From: Haloarcula vallismortis ATCC 29715
Lineage (GTDB): Archaea > Halobacteriota > Halobacteria > Halobacteriales > Haloarculaceae
DNA length: 64,000 nt
NCBI RefSeq assembly: GCF_000337775.1
Contig: NZ_AOLQ01000012.1
Coordinates: forward strand, 62,001 to 126,000
Direction: 5' to 3'
The notes below the pieces were generated by a model. The model saw only the letters and a program-made list of their open reading frames with translations. It had not been told where the DNA came from and searched no databases. The translations under genes and the position numbers were made by a program. Of this stretch, positions 25,013 to 33,069 are shown piece by piece; the first letter of the stretch is position 1, and each line of letters starts with the position of its first letter.

Positions 25013-25513
25013 ATGGAGTTCGAGGTGATCCAGGGCGACATCGCTGCACAGTCGGCGGACGCACTGGTCAACGCGGCGAACACCAGCCTGCGGATGGGCT
25101 CGGGCGTCGCGGGGGCGCTCAAGCGCGCGGCCGGGTCTGGGCTGAACGACGAAGCCGTCGCCAAAGGTCCCGTCGAGCTCGGCGGTGTCGCCACGACCGA
25201 CGCCTACGACCTCGACGCCGAGTACGTCATCCACGCCGCCGCGATGCCGCCGGGTGGGCAGTCGACAGCGGAAAGCATCCGCACTGCGACCCGGAATACG
25301 CTGGCGGAGGCAGACGCGCTGAACTGCGAATCACTGGTTCTCCCAGCCATCGGCTGTGGCATCGCCGGGTTCGACTTCGAGGCGGGTATCAGAATTATCT
25401 GCACTGTCGTCGACGAGTACCAGCCCGACTCCCTGACAGACGTTCGACTCATCGCCTACGCCGACGACGACTTCGAAGAAATGCAACGGGCCGCGGCCGA
25501 CGTTCGCGACTGA
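25013..25513 (+). CDS. Macro domain protein (ADP-ribose binding or hydrolysis)
   Basis: A 166-residue stand-alone macro domain: MEFEVIQGDIAAQSADALVNAANTS at the start, GSGVAGALKRAAG for the adenosine and distal-ribose loops, and LPAIGCGIAGFDFEAGI near the end. Such proteins bind ADP-ribose and often remove it from proteins, nucleic acids or O-acetyl-ADP-ribose. Start at 25013 is set by the conserved first strand and the TATA-like element. A sirtuin, which produces O-acetyl-ADP-ribose, is encoded about 11 kb away and may be functionally linked, but the two are not neighbours. Confidence 0.92.
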   Translation: MEFEVIQGDIAAQSADALVNAANTSLRMGSGVAGALKRAAGSGLNDEAVAKGPVELGGVATTDAYDLDAEYVIHAAAMPPGGQSTAESIRTATRNTLAEADALNCESLVLPAIGCGIAGFDFEAGIRIICTVVDEYQPDSLTDVRLIAYADDDFEEMQRAAADVRD

Positions 25514-25520
25514 CGGTCCC

Positions 25521-25814
25521 CTATAGCAGGTGCACGCGCCCGGCGCGCCACTCCCAGGCGAGTTCCAGTGCGATCCAGCAGACGAGCCATATCGCCGCGA
25601 AAGTAAACACGAGCCACGTCGAGCCGAGGTACGTCGTGGTTCCAGCGATGGGCTGGAGCCACGGATACGCTTGCACACCAATGATGAGCGTCACGACGAG
25701 TCCGAGTATCCCGGTCACGTAGTGTTCGGCCGCGTTCCCTATCGAGCAGACACAACCGTCACCGCCCGTTGTCTCATCGAGTCTCTCGTTGCTCGGTCCC
25801 CGAGCGTTGGTCAT
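25521..25814 (-). CDS. Small membrane protein of unknown function, two TM segments
   Basis: A 97-residue protein with a polar N-terminus containing a Cys pair (DGCVCSIGNAAEHY), then two hydrophobic segments (about 34-52 and 64-88) and a short Arg-containing tail. Its acidic/polar N-terminus and codon pattern look genuine for a haloarchaeon. I do not recognise a family. It converges on the macro-domain gene with only 7 bases between. Confidence 0.62.
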   Translation of the reverse strand: MTNARGPSNERLDETTGGDGCVCSIGNAAEHYVTGILGLVVTLIIGVQAYPWLQPIAGTTTYLGSTWLVFTFAAIWLVCWIALELAWEWRAGRVHLL

Positions 25815-25871
25815 TGTTACCTTTCCTCATTGTTAGAGTTCACCACACAGCGCATTAACCGTTTCGGCGGC

Positions 25872-26849
25872 TTACTCGTGGCCCGACACCCGAACTGGCT
25901 CGTAGGGGGCTTCGAGCCACTCTACGTCGCTCGGTGAGAGGTCAATTTCAAGCGCCGCGACGGCTTCTTCGAGGTGTTCGAGGCTACTCGTCCCGATAAT
26001 CGGTGCGTCGACCCACTCCTTGTCCAGTACCCAGGCCAGCGCGATCTGTGCCATCGACGCGTCGTACTCGTCGGCCAGTTCCTGTACGCGCTCGTTGACC
26101 TCGCGGCCGTTACCCTCGTAGTAGGGGTGTTCACGAGCGTAGTCATCTGTCTCACCCCGAACTGTCTCCTCGACCTGCTCGTGTGGCCGGGTGAGATAGC
26201 CCCGTGCAAGCGGGCTCCACGGGATGACGCCGACGTTCTCTTTGTCACACAGCGGGAGCATCTCGCGTTCCTCCTCGCGGTACAGCAGATTGTAGTGGTT
26301 CTGCATCGTCTCGAATCGCTCCAGCCCCTCGCGCTCGCTCGTCCGCAGCGCATCGGCGAACTGGTGGGTCCACATCGACGACGCGCCGACGTAGCGCGTC
26401 TGTCCGCGCCGGACGGCATCGTCAAGCGCCCGGAGCGTTTGCTCGATGGGCGTGTCGTAGTCCCAGCGGTGAATCTGGTAGAGGTCGACGGTGTCCATCC
26501 CGAGCCGGGAAAGCGAGTTCGACAACTCCTGTTCGATGGCCTTCCGCGAGAGCCCCCCGGAGTTGGGGTTGTCCTCGTCCATCTGGAAGTACCCCTTCGT
26601 CGCCACGACCTGGCTGTCGCGGTCGTAGTCGTCGAGGACGGTCCCGAGGACGCGCTCGGACTCACCCATCGAGTACATGTTGGCGGAATCGAAGAAGTTG
26701 ATGCCGAGGTCGATGGCCCGCTCGATGACCTCGCGGCTCTCCTCTTCGTCGAGCACCCAGTCGCGCCACTCCGAGGTTCCGAAGCTCATACAGCCCAGAC
26801 AGAGCCGGCTGACCTCCATGCCAGTCGACCCGAGTGTCGTGTACTCCAT
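25872..26849 (-). CDS. Aldo/keto reductase family oxidoreductase
   Basis: A 325-residue TIM-barrel reductase. It starts MEYTTLGSTGMEVSRLCLGC; catalytic residues are visible as Asp in FFDSANMYSMGESE with the Tyr that follows, Lys in VVATKGYF and His in LYQIHRWDYDTP. NADPH-site elements lie near the C-terminus (DAPIIGTSSLEHLEEAV). The LYQIHRWD form and length place it in the AKR11/12-like group that reduces aldehydes or sugars. ATG 26849 is chosen from homology; the open frame upstream runs into the end of the ABC permease gene. Substrate unknown. Confidence 0.92.
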   Translation of the reverse strand: MEYTTLGSTGMEVSRLCLGCMSFGTSEWRDWVLDEEESREVIERAIDLGINFFDSANMYSMGESERVLGTVLDDYDRDSQVVATKGYFQMDEDNPNSGGLSRKAIEQELSNSLSRLGMDTVDLYQIHRWDYDTPIEQTLRALDDAVRRGQTRYVGASSMWTHQFADALRTSEREGLERFETMQNHYNLLYREEEREMLPLCDKENVGVIPWSPLARGYLTRPHEQVEETVRGETDDYAREHPYYEGNGREVNERVQELADEYDASMAQIALAWVLDKEWVDAPIIGTSSLEHLEEAVAALEIDLSPSDVEWLEAPYEPVRVSGHE

Positions 26850-26892
26850 GCTCGGAGTCGCGTACGCGCTGGCGAAAAAGGTTCGGCGTCGG

Positions 26893-27981
26893 CTACAGCG
26901 ATTCTGCCGCAATTCGCCCCATGTACACTCTGGCCACAGCGTAGCCAGCAACCGCCAGCACGACCGCCCCACCGACGTGGCCGTAAGTCAGTAAGGTCGG
27001 ACTATCGACCGCAAGCTTCGCCACCGTTGTCGCCGGGTGCTCCGGAAGGAGCACGGCCCCGCCAAAGAGTACGAGCGTGAGCACGGAGAACAGCAACTGC
27101 GCCGGGCGACGGTTCTGGAGCGTGATGCCCAGCACGACCCCGAGCGTCACGACGACGACGGTGACGGCCGTGATGAACAGCAAGATTGCCGCCGGGTTCG
27201 AGACGGCGATGCCGTTCGTGGACAGCAACCCGAGCCACAGCAGCGCCTGTGCAGGGGCAAGCAACACCATCCCGAGGGCCTTTCCGTCGATGATGTCGAG
27301 CAGCGATACCGGAGCCACGCGGAGCAGTTCCATCGTGCCGCGTTCGAGTTCTTCGGTGACGGTGTCGACGGCCACTGAGCCGCTAATAAAGGGCGGGAGG
27401 AACAGCAGCAGCGGAATCAGGATGGTGTAGGTGAACCCGAAGTACTGGCTCGCGCTCACAGTGTCAGGCAGTGGCACCGGCGGCTGGTCGAGATACGGCG
27501 TCCGCTCCAGTCGCTCCTGGCGCTCCAAGGCGCTGAGGACCCGGCGCACTTCGACGACGATGAGCGTCGACCGGATGCTTCCCTCGGGGACGACGGCAGT
27601 GACCTGTATCTGCTCCCCTGGCCCGCGCGCCGACGGGACGTACTCTCCGCGCAGTATCGCGTCGACCCGCCGCTGGTCGAACGCCCGCTGTGCGGCGGCC
27701 TCGCTCTCGAAGGCGGTGACGCTTGTGCCGTCCTGTTCGGCGGCCGCGGCCTCAAGTTCCTCCCGGGCGTCACCGGTGACGGCCATCTCCACCTCGCCGG
27801 CTGCGACCGAGCCGGGGTCGTACAGCGACGTGAGGCCGACAACGAGAAACGAAGAGAATCCCGCGACGAACAGCTGAATGAGCAGCGCCAGCACGATGGT
27901 CTTCTCGCGGGACAGCGACCGGATGTCCCGCCGAGCGATGACGACTCGCGGGTCGCGCCAGAAGGGGCGATCTTCAGACAA
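26893..27981 (-). CDS. ABC-2 type transporter permease
   Basis: A 362-residue permease: a cytoplasmic N-terminus (RDPRVVIARRDIRSLSREKTI), a first membrane helix, an outer domain of about 140 residues (AVTGDAREELEAAAAEQDG...), then five or six helices containing PPFISGSVAVDTVTEELERGTMELLRVAP. The EELERGTMELL segment is the coupling-helix region of NatB-type ABC-2 exporters. It is the last gene of the minus-strand exporter operon and overlaps the permease-protease gene by 8 bases. It would form a heterodimeric channel with that protein, driven by the ATPase encoded first. Confidence 0.88.
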   Translation of the reverse strand: MSEDRPFWRDPRVVIARRDIRSLSREKTIVLALLIQLFVAGFSSFLVVGLTSLYDPGSVAAGEVEMAVTGDAREELEAAAAEQDGTSVTAFESEAAAQRAFDQRRVDAILRGEYVPSARGPGEQIQVTAVVPEGSIRSTLIVVEVRRVLSALERQERLERTPYLDQPPVPLPDTVSASQYFGFTYTILIPLLLFLPPFISGSVAVDTVTEELERGTMELLRVAPVSLLDIIDGKALGMVLLAPAQALLWLGLLSTNGIAVSNPAAILLFITAVTVVVVTLGVVLGITLQNRRPAQLLFSVLTLVLFGGAVLLPEHPATTVAKLAVDSPTLLTYGHVGGAVVLAVAGYAVARVYMGRIAAESL

Positions 27982-29854
27982 GGGTGCTCACCACCGTGAA
28001 GTTGTACGCGAAGTGGACGACGATAGCCACGGTCAGGGCAGCGGCGTAGGCCCGTCGCCCGCGGCTCGCGCCAACCGACGAGATGGCCGCTGTCACCGTG
28101 TGCAGCGCCAGCGGGAGCAGGAACAGGAGCCCTGCAACCCACAGCGGCAGGCCAGCAGGCAACGTTGCACCCTGCAGCGCCGCCTCGCCGATAGGCAGGC
28201 TCTCTAAGTCAGACAGCCTTGCGATAAGCAGCCCTTTCTCTCCGATGAAGAAGCCGAGTCCGGAGAGCGCGCCGATGCCGAGCGCCGACCGGAGCGTCCG
28301 CTCGTATCGGGCGTGCTCGTAGCCGGCGTAGACGTGCAGGCTCTTTGCCAGTTCCTCGATGACGACGATGACGCCGAGCACGAGCACGATGCCGAGCGAC
28401 TGGTTCGTCCCGAAGACGTTCAGCGACACCGAGTCGAGGACGAACAGGAACGCGATGGCTGCCAGCTCGGCGACGATGACCAATGGCAACAGGACGATGC
28501 TCATCTTCAGCGCGCTACGACGGGAGTTGATACCGCCGGCCAGCGCATCGAGCACCTTCAGCGGAATCGGGCGCTGGGTGAACATATCCTCTTCCCGGTA
28601 GAGGCCGGCCCCCAGACCGAACAGCACCAGCCCGGTCAAAAGTGGCGGGGCCGTCGAGAAGACGAACGACGAGAGCCCGACCGGCTGGCCAGTGAGGTCG
28701 AGGACGACCAGCGTCAGTGGTGAGATGAGCGCAATCGGCGTCACGTCGGTGAAGATGGCCGGCACGAACGCGTAGGAGGTCAGCGTCACCGTTATGGTCA
28801 CCGTCACGAAGGTGAGCTCCTTGAATGAGCGAGCGAACATCGCCCCGCAGAACGTTGCCGAGAGGAACAGAACGACGAGCGGGACCACCGCCAGTACCGC
28901 GACGTAACTTCCCGCTGGCGCGATGTTCCCGAACCGTAGCGCCGCGGTGATGAGTGCCGCCACGCCGACAGCACCCGCGAGGTACGGGAGTGTCTTTCCG
29001 CCGATGATGTCGCCCCGCGAGGCTGGCGTCACCAGCAGGAGTTCACCGCGCCGATTGAGCCGTTCCGAGAGCATCGACGAGCCGTACGCTTGGATGACGA
29101 AGTTCATCGGCACGATGTAGAGGAAGGCAAGGACGAGCGACTCGAAGGGGAACGGCGGCGAGATATCAGAGGGGGTGCCGCCCTGCACGTCGCCGGTCAG
29201 CCGCGCGCCGATAGCGCCGAGGTTTGCACCGCTGCCGCCGGCGGTTCCACCGTCGCCGCTACCGCCGGCGGTATCGGTGTCTGAACCGTCGCCGCTGCCG
29301 CCGGCGCTCGAATCGCTGCTGTCCGAGGTACCGGACCCGCCGTCCGAGGAGCCCGACCCGTCACTGCTGTCCCCACCACGGGGGTCAAGCTGGCTACTCC
29401 CTGACTGTTGCTCGTAGACGAGCGTCACAGATACGGGGAAGGCGGCGGTCTGATTGTCGTCCCGGGCGAGTGTTCGGTCGTTATACCGCGCCGTGCTGTC
29501 GCGGAGTTCGGTGAGTGCGGCCCGCTCTTTCGCCGTCTGCGGAACGCTCTGGAGCTGGGTCCCCCGATACAGGAGTTCCTGCTGGCGTCGTTCAATAGCC
29601 GCGGGGTCGGGCTCTCGGATGTCGAAGGTCGGGTCGTCGGCCGCGACGCCGTAGTACGGGCTGCTCTCGTCGACGCCGATGCGGTAGATGCCATTATCCA
29701 TGCCCGCGCCGGTACCGCCGCTGACGGCTATCGCGGCGACCGCGCCCATCGCGACGAGCGACAGCGCCATCACGAGGATGGTCCGCTTGTCGACGCCGCC
29801 GGCGTTTTTCGTCACCTCCCACTTCGCGACGCGCAGGAGCTTGTCGAGTTGCAT
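27974..29854 (-). CDS. ABC-2 permease fused to a PrsW-like intramembrane protease domain
   Basis: A 626-residue protein. The N-terminal part has one membrane helix and an outer domain with a Ser/Gly/Asp-rich linker (about 160-210), then an ABC-2 permease core (SSMLSERLNRRGELLLVTPAS is the coupling region). From about residue 440 a separate set of helices carries the PrsW-type residues: Glu-Glu-x-x-Lys in VIEELAKSLH (about 500-504), Glu in GFFIGEKG (about 539), His in LPLALHTVT (about 585) and His-x3-Asn in VVHFAYNF (about 614-618). PrsW proteins are metal-dependent membrane proteases. Gene order ATPase, this gene, second permease indicates one exporter complex with a protease arm. Confidence 0.85.
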   Translation of the reverse strand: MQLDKLLRVAKWEVTKNAGGVDKRTILVMALSLVAMGAVAAIAVSGGTGAGMDNGIYRIGVDESSPYYGVAADDPTFDIREPDPAAIERRQQELLYRGTQLQSVPQTAKERAALTELRDSTARYNDRTLARDDNQTAAFPVSVTLVYEQQSGSSQLDPRGGDSSDGSGSSDGGSGTSDSSDSSAGGSGDGSDTDTAGGSGDGGTAGGSGANLGAIGARLTGDVQGGTPSDISPPFPFESLVLAFLYIVPMNFVIQAYGSSMLSERLNRRGELLLVTPASRGDIIGGKTLPYLAGAVGVAALITAALRFGNIAPAGSYVAVLAVVPLVVLFLSATFCGAMFARSFKELTFVTVTITVTLTSYAFVPAIFTDVTPIALISPLTLVVLDLTGQPVGLSSFVFSTAPPLLTGLVLFGLGAGLYREEDMFTQRPIPLKVLDALAGGINSRRSALKMSIVLLPLVIVAELAAIAFLFVLDSVSLNVFGTNQSLGIVLVLGVIVVIEELAKSLHVYAGYEHARYERTLRSALGIGALSGLGFFIGEKGLLIARLSDLESLPIGEAALQGATLPAGLPLWVAGLLFLLPLALHTVTAAISSVGASRGRRAYAAALTVAIVVHFAYNFTVVSTLV

Positions 29855-30757
29855 CTACTCCGCGTCCTCCTCGACGTACCGTGTGCCGCGGGTCCCGGCC
29901 TCGGCGACGTTGAGGAACACCTCCTCCAGGCTGGACTCCTCCGTTCGTATGTCGACCACGTCACCGCCGTTTGCCTCCGCCTGTTCGCGTGTCTTCTCGA
30001 CGGCGTCCATGCTCTCGACCACCCGCTTGTACGACCCGTTTTCCTGCACTCCGTCGGGCACATCGACGGTCGTATAGACGTGATACCGCGTGTGGCCGTA
30101 CTCGGCCTGGAGTTCGTCGAGGTCACCGCGGGCGACGATTTCACCCTCGTTCATGATGACGACCCGGTCGCAGATAGATTCGACGTGAAAGAGGTTGTGT
30201 GCGGAGAAAACGATGGTCTTGCCTTCTTTCGCCAACTGCTCCGTGAACTCGATGACGTAGTTCGTCGTTAGCGGGTCCAGTCCCGAGGCTGGCTCGTCGT
30301 AGATAAGCACGTCAGGGTCATTGATGAGCGAGCGGGCGATAGCGACCTTCCGTTTCATGCCCTTGGACATGTCGCCGAGCTTCCGGTCCCGGTGTTCGAG
30401 CTCCAGTTCGTCAAGCGTGTCGTGCATCCGCTCCTCGGCCACGTCCGGTGGCACGTCGTAGAGGTCTGCGAAGAATTTCAGATAGGAGATCGGCGTCATC
30501 TCTTCGTACAGCGGCGACTCCTCGGGGAGAAAGCCCAACTGCTGGCGCATCTCGGCCGTTTCGGTGTCCAGGCCTGCGATTTCGGCGGTACCGCTCGTCG
30601 GCTCCAGCAGGCCCGCGAGCATCTTCAGCGTCGTCGTCTTGCCGGCCCCGTTCGGCCCGATGATACCGAACACCTCGCCGCGGTCGACCGAAAACGAACT
30701 GCCCTGTACAGCGACGAAACCGCCGTACTCCTTTCGAATATCCCGGGCGTCAATCAT
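29855..30757 (-). CDS. ABC exporter ATP-binding protein (NatA-like)
   Basis: A 300-residue ATPase with Walker A GPNGAGKTTTLKMLAGLL, the Q-loop FLPEESPLYEEMTPISYL, a signature in the NatA style (DMSKGMKRKVAIARSL), Walker B VLIYDEPASGLDP and switch His in FSAHNLFHVE. A C-terminal regulatory region of about 80 acidic residues follows. It is the first gene of the operon; the downstream permease starts immediately after its stop. NatA-type exporters expel ions, antibiotics or peptides; the cargo here is not evident. The short gap 30758-30817 separates it from the divergent SRPBCC gene. Confidence 0.92.
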   Translation of the reverse strand: MIDARDIRKEYGGFVAVQGSSFSVDRGEVFGIIGPNGAGKTTTLKMLAGLLEPTSGTAEIAGLDTETAEMRQQLGFLPEESPLYEEMTPISYLKFFADLYDVPPDVAEERMHDTLDELELEHRDRKLGDMSKGMKRKVAIARSLINDPDVLIYDEPASGLDPLTTNYVIEFTEQLAKEGKTIVFSAHNLFHVESICDRVVIMNEGEIVARGDLDELQAEYGHTRYHVYTTVDVPDGVQENGSYKRVVESMDAVEKTREQAEANGGDVVDIRTEESSLEEVFLNVAEAGTRGTRYVEEDAE

Positions 30758-30784
30758 CTGGCGATTGGTTGTGAGTGAACCAAC

Positions 30785-30791
30785 CTATACC
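30785..30791 (+). promoter_or_regulatory. TATA-like element of the SRPBCC gene
   Basis: CTATACC lies about 30 bases before the ATG at 30818. Confidence 0.45.
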
Positions 30792-30817
30792 TTGGCTCCG
30801 GTCTATTGCTTCTGATA

Positions 30818-31249
30818 ATGGCACTCGAACTCGGCGGGCGTCGCGTCTCACTCGAACGAACACCGGACGGCCGACGACTGCTCGTCCGGCACGACGTCGA
30901 CGCGTCGGTCGACACCGTCTGGAACGTCCTGACTGACACCGACTGCTGGGCAGACTGGGGCCCGTCTGTCACAGCCGTTGAGACAGCGGACCGGTACATC
31001 ACCGGGGGGACGACCGGTCGCGTTCGCGTCGCTGGCGCAGTGTGGCTCCCGTTTGAAGTGACAACATGTGCGCCGTACCGCTGGACGTGGACCGTCGCAC
31101 GGCTCCCTGCGACGGGCCATTTCGCTGAAGAACGGGCCGGCGGCTCCGTCGTCGGGTTCGAAATCCCGCCGCTGGCGACTGGCTACGCTCCGGTGTGTGC
31201 CCGAGCGTGCCAACGGATCGCCGCTCTGTCACAGCAACGCGAGGCGTAG
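30818..31249 (+). CDS. SRPBCC (START/Bet v1 fold) family protein
   Basis: A 143-residue protein with the polyketide-cyclase/SRPBCC pattern: LVRHDVDASVDTVWNVLTDTDCWADWGPSV near the N-terminus, a central beta-rich part and a C-terminal helix (GYAPVCARACQRIAALSQ). The fold forms a hydrophobic pocket for lipids or small aromatic ligands. The start at 30818 is supported by a TATA-like element; an in-frame ATG at 30806 would only add four residues. It is convergent with the histidine kinase at 31269. Confidence 0.82.
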   Translation: MALELGGRRVSLERTPDGRRLLVRHDVDASVDTVWNVLTDTDCWADWGPSVTAVETADRYITGGTTGRVRVAGAVWLPFEVTTCAPYRWTWTVARLPATGHFAEERAGGSVVGFEIPPLATGYAPVCARACQRIAALSQQREA

Positions 31250-31268
31250 GCAGCGCTGGGCCGCCCAA

Positions 31269-32507
31269 TCAGGGCTGTATTGGCGTCTTCGAGCGGGTGT
31301 CGGTGCCGTTCTTTGAGCGGTCTCTCGTTACATCCGTAATCTCGAAGCGCGTTCCGCCCTCGTTGCTTTCCGTCACGTCAATGTTCCAGTCGTGGGCTTC
31401 GACGATTCGCTGGACGATTGCCAGTCCAAGCCCACCTTCGCCGTCGGTAGTGGTGTAGCCGTCGTCGAGTACCGCCTCACGCTTTTCTGGCGGGATTCCG
31501 GAGCCGTTATCGGCGATATAAAACCCACCAGTAATATCGCCGACACGAATTGTCAGGCCGGTGCTGCCACGTTCGAGGTCGTCGGCCCCCGGCCGACTGC
31601 CTGTGTGACTGTACCTCACACTGTCATCGGACTCTGTCCGACTCCCCGTGGAGCCGTGCTCCACGGCGTTCCGAAACAGATTTTCGAACAGGTGACGGAG
31701 CCGATCCGGGTCAGCGTCGATGACGGCTGTCGTTTCGTTTTGCAGCGTTGTGTCCCCTGTTGGCACGGCCTCCCAGCAGCTATCGACCAGCGCTCCGATA
31801 TCAACGGCCTCCGTCTCACTGATGACGTGTCCGCTCCGAGCCAGCGTCAGCGTCCGGTCAATGAGTGTCTCCATCCGGCCCATGGCTGTCGCAGCCGTCT
31901 GCAGGTGCTCCGAGTCGCGGTCCATTCGTTCGAGTTCGAGCTGACCGGACGCGACGTTGAGCGGGTTCCGGAGGTCGTGTGCGACAACGGCCGCGAACTC
32001 GTCAAGGCGTTCGTTGCGCTGCTCGACAGCTTCTCGCTGGAGCCGCTGTCGCTCGGCTTCGACGGCTCTAGATATCGCACGAGCCTCGAAGATGCCCGCG
32101 ACCAGACCGCCGGAGCCGCCGACAGCAACGGCAAACAGTGCCCATCCGATGGTCCACCGTAGCGACCCAGCGGGCCAGGTCCACATCATCATCAGGTTCA
32201 ACAGCAGGAAGCCGCCGAGTCCACCGATGAACCAGATTCCGACTCGCTGGTACCGCGACGAGGTTAGGTCTGAGTTCCCCAGCCAGAAGCCACCAACGAT
32301 AATCACCGCGGCAAACGGCACGACTGCCAGCATACTGACGACGAAATCGGCCGTGAGAACAGCTGGAAGTCCAGCATCGGAGAAGTAAAAATAATTGCCG
32401 ATGATCCCGAGCAGCAGGAGCCATCCAACTCCCTGAATAAGGGCTGGCAGGGAATCGGAGTGGCGCTCTGGATCTGTCACTTCCCCAGTAGTTTGTTGGA
32501 TGAACAT
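31269..32507 (-). CDS. Membrane-bound sensor histidine kinase
   Basis: The 412-residue protein has four hydrophobic segments in residues 20-150 that form an N-terminal membrane sensor. A short coiled coil leads into a HisKA-type dimerisation helix (AAVVAHDLRNPLNVASGQLEL) and a HATPase domain with N-box HLFENLFRNAVEHGS and G-boxes YIADNGSGIPPEKR and GLGLAIVQRIVEAHDW. A Ser/Asp/Arg-rich insertion (GSTGSRTESDDS..., about 290-315) sits between N-box and G1. No receiver domain or partner gene is fused. It faces the same way as the zinc-finger and kinase genes upstream. Confidence 0.9.
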   Translation of the reverse strand: MFIQQTTGEVTDPERHSDSLPALIQGVGWLLLLGIIGNYFYFSDAGLPAVLTADFVVSMLAVVPFAAVIIVGGFWLGNSDLTSSRYQRVGIWFIGGLGGFLLLNLMMMWTWPAGSLRWTIGWALFAVAVGGSGGLVAGIFEARAISRAVEAERQRLQREAVEQRNERLDEFAAVVAHDLRNPLNVASGQLELERMDRDSEHLQTAATAMGRMETLIDRTLTLARSGHVISETEAVDIGALVDSCWEAVPTGDTTLQNETTAVIDADPDRLRHLFENLFRNAVEHGSTGSRTESDDSVRYSHTGSRPGADDLERGSTGLTIRVGDITGGFYIADNGSGIPPEKREAVLDDGYTTTDGEGGLGLAIVQRIVEAHDWNIDVTESNEGGTRFEITDVTRDRSKNGTDTRSKTPIQP

Positions 32508-32588
32508 TTACCGCTGTTGGCCAGCGGAACAGGCACATGTCGAGTTGTCCGCGCTGTCGTCCACCGAACTGCTAGCCGGCTATTCCTT

Positions 32589-32828
32589 CTAGCTGCGTTT
32601 GGTTACGCGTGCGTCCGATACTTTGTGGATGTCGTCGTCGATTCCGGTGCCGTCACAGTCGTCATTCGGACATCGATAGTGCCAGCCATCCTCTGTCGCC
32701 GCTCGCTCGGTAAACCGGTCACCACATTCGTCACAGTAGAGCTGCCCGTCCGAACACGTGTCGCGGTGAAGTTCGAGTTCGAGTTCTGTGCCGAAGGTCC
32801 GCTTGCAGTTCCGACAAATATGAGGCAT
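32589..32828 (-). CDS. Small zinc-finger protein
   Basis: A 79-residue protein with two metal-binding clusters: a C2H2-like finger at the start (CRNCKRTFGTELELELHRDTC) and a second Cys set (CDECGDRF, later CPNDDC). A short Lys/Arg-containing tail follows. The pattern CxxC...HxxxC at the N-terminus resembles classical fingers and suggests nucleic-acid or protein binding. A TATA-like CTATAAG (minus strand, near 32853-32859) lies about 28 bases upstream. The gap 32829-33069 holds that promoter and no gene I can support. Confidence 0.72.
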   Translation of the reverse strand: MPHICRNCKRTFGTELELELHRDTCSDGQLYCDECGDRFTERAATEDGWHYRCPNDDCDGTGIDDDIHKVSDARVTKRS

Positions 32829-33069
32829 ATTCGAAGATACAAATTCATCCCTTATAGCGATACCGGAACGTTCACGGCCGCTTCTTTCCGTTGACGGAGG
32901 ATTCGGGCCGCCCGCCGTCCGTCGATTTTCGATATGTTGTACACCTCATATCTTGGACAGTAATGGTTGACAACGCTGACTACCGATGTGCACATCTCGG
33001 CAAAGCCAGTTCGGGACCAGACGCAAGCTACCGTTCCAGGAGTGTCGTTTATCGTCTGTCCCAACGCCG

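Noticed and set aside
29197-29388. Low-complexity GC-rich tract that looks like a tandem repeat
   Set aside because: It encodes the Ser/Gly/Asp-rich linker of the permease-protease; the repeats are irregular and explained by protein composition.
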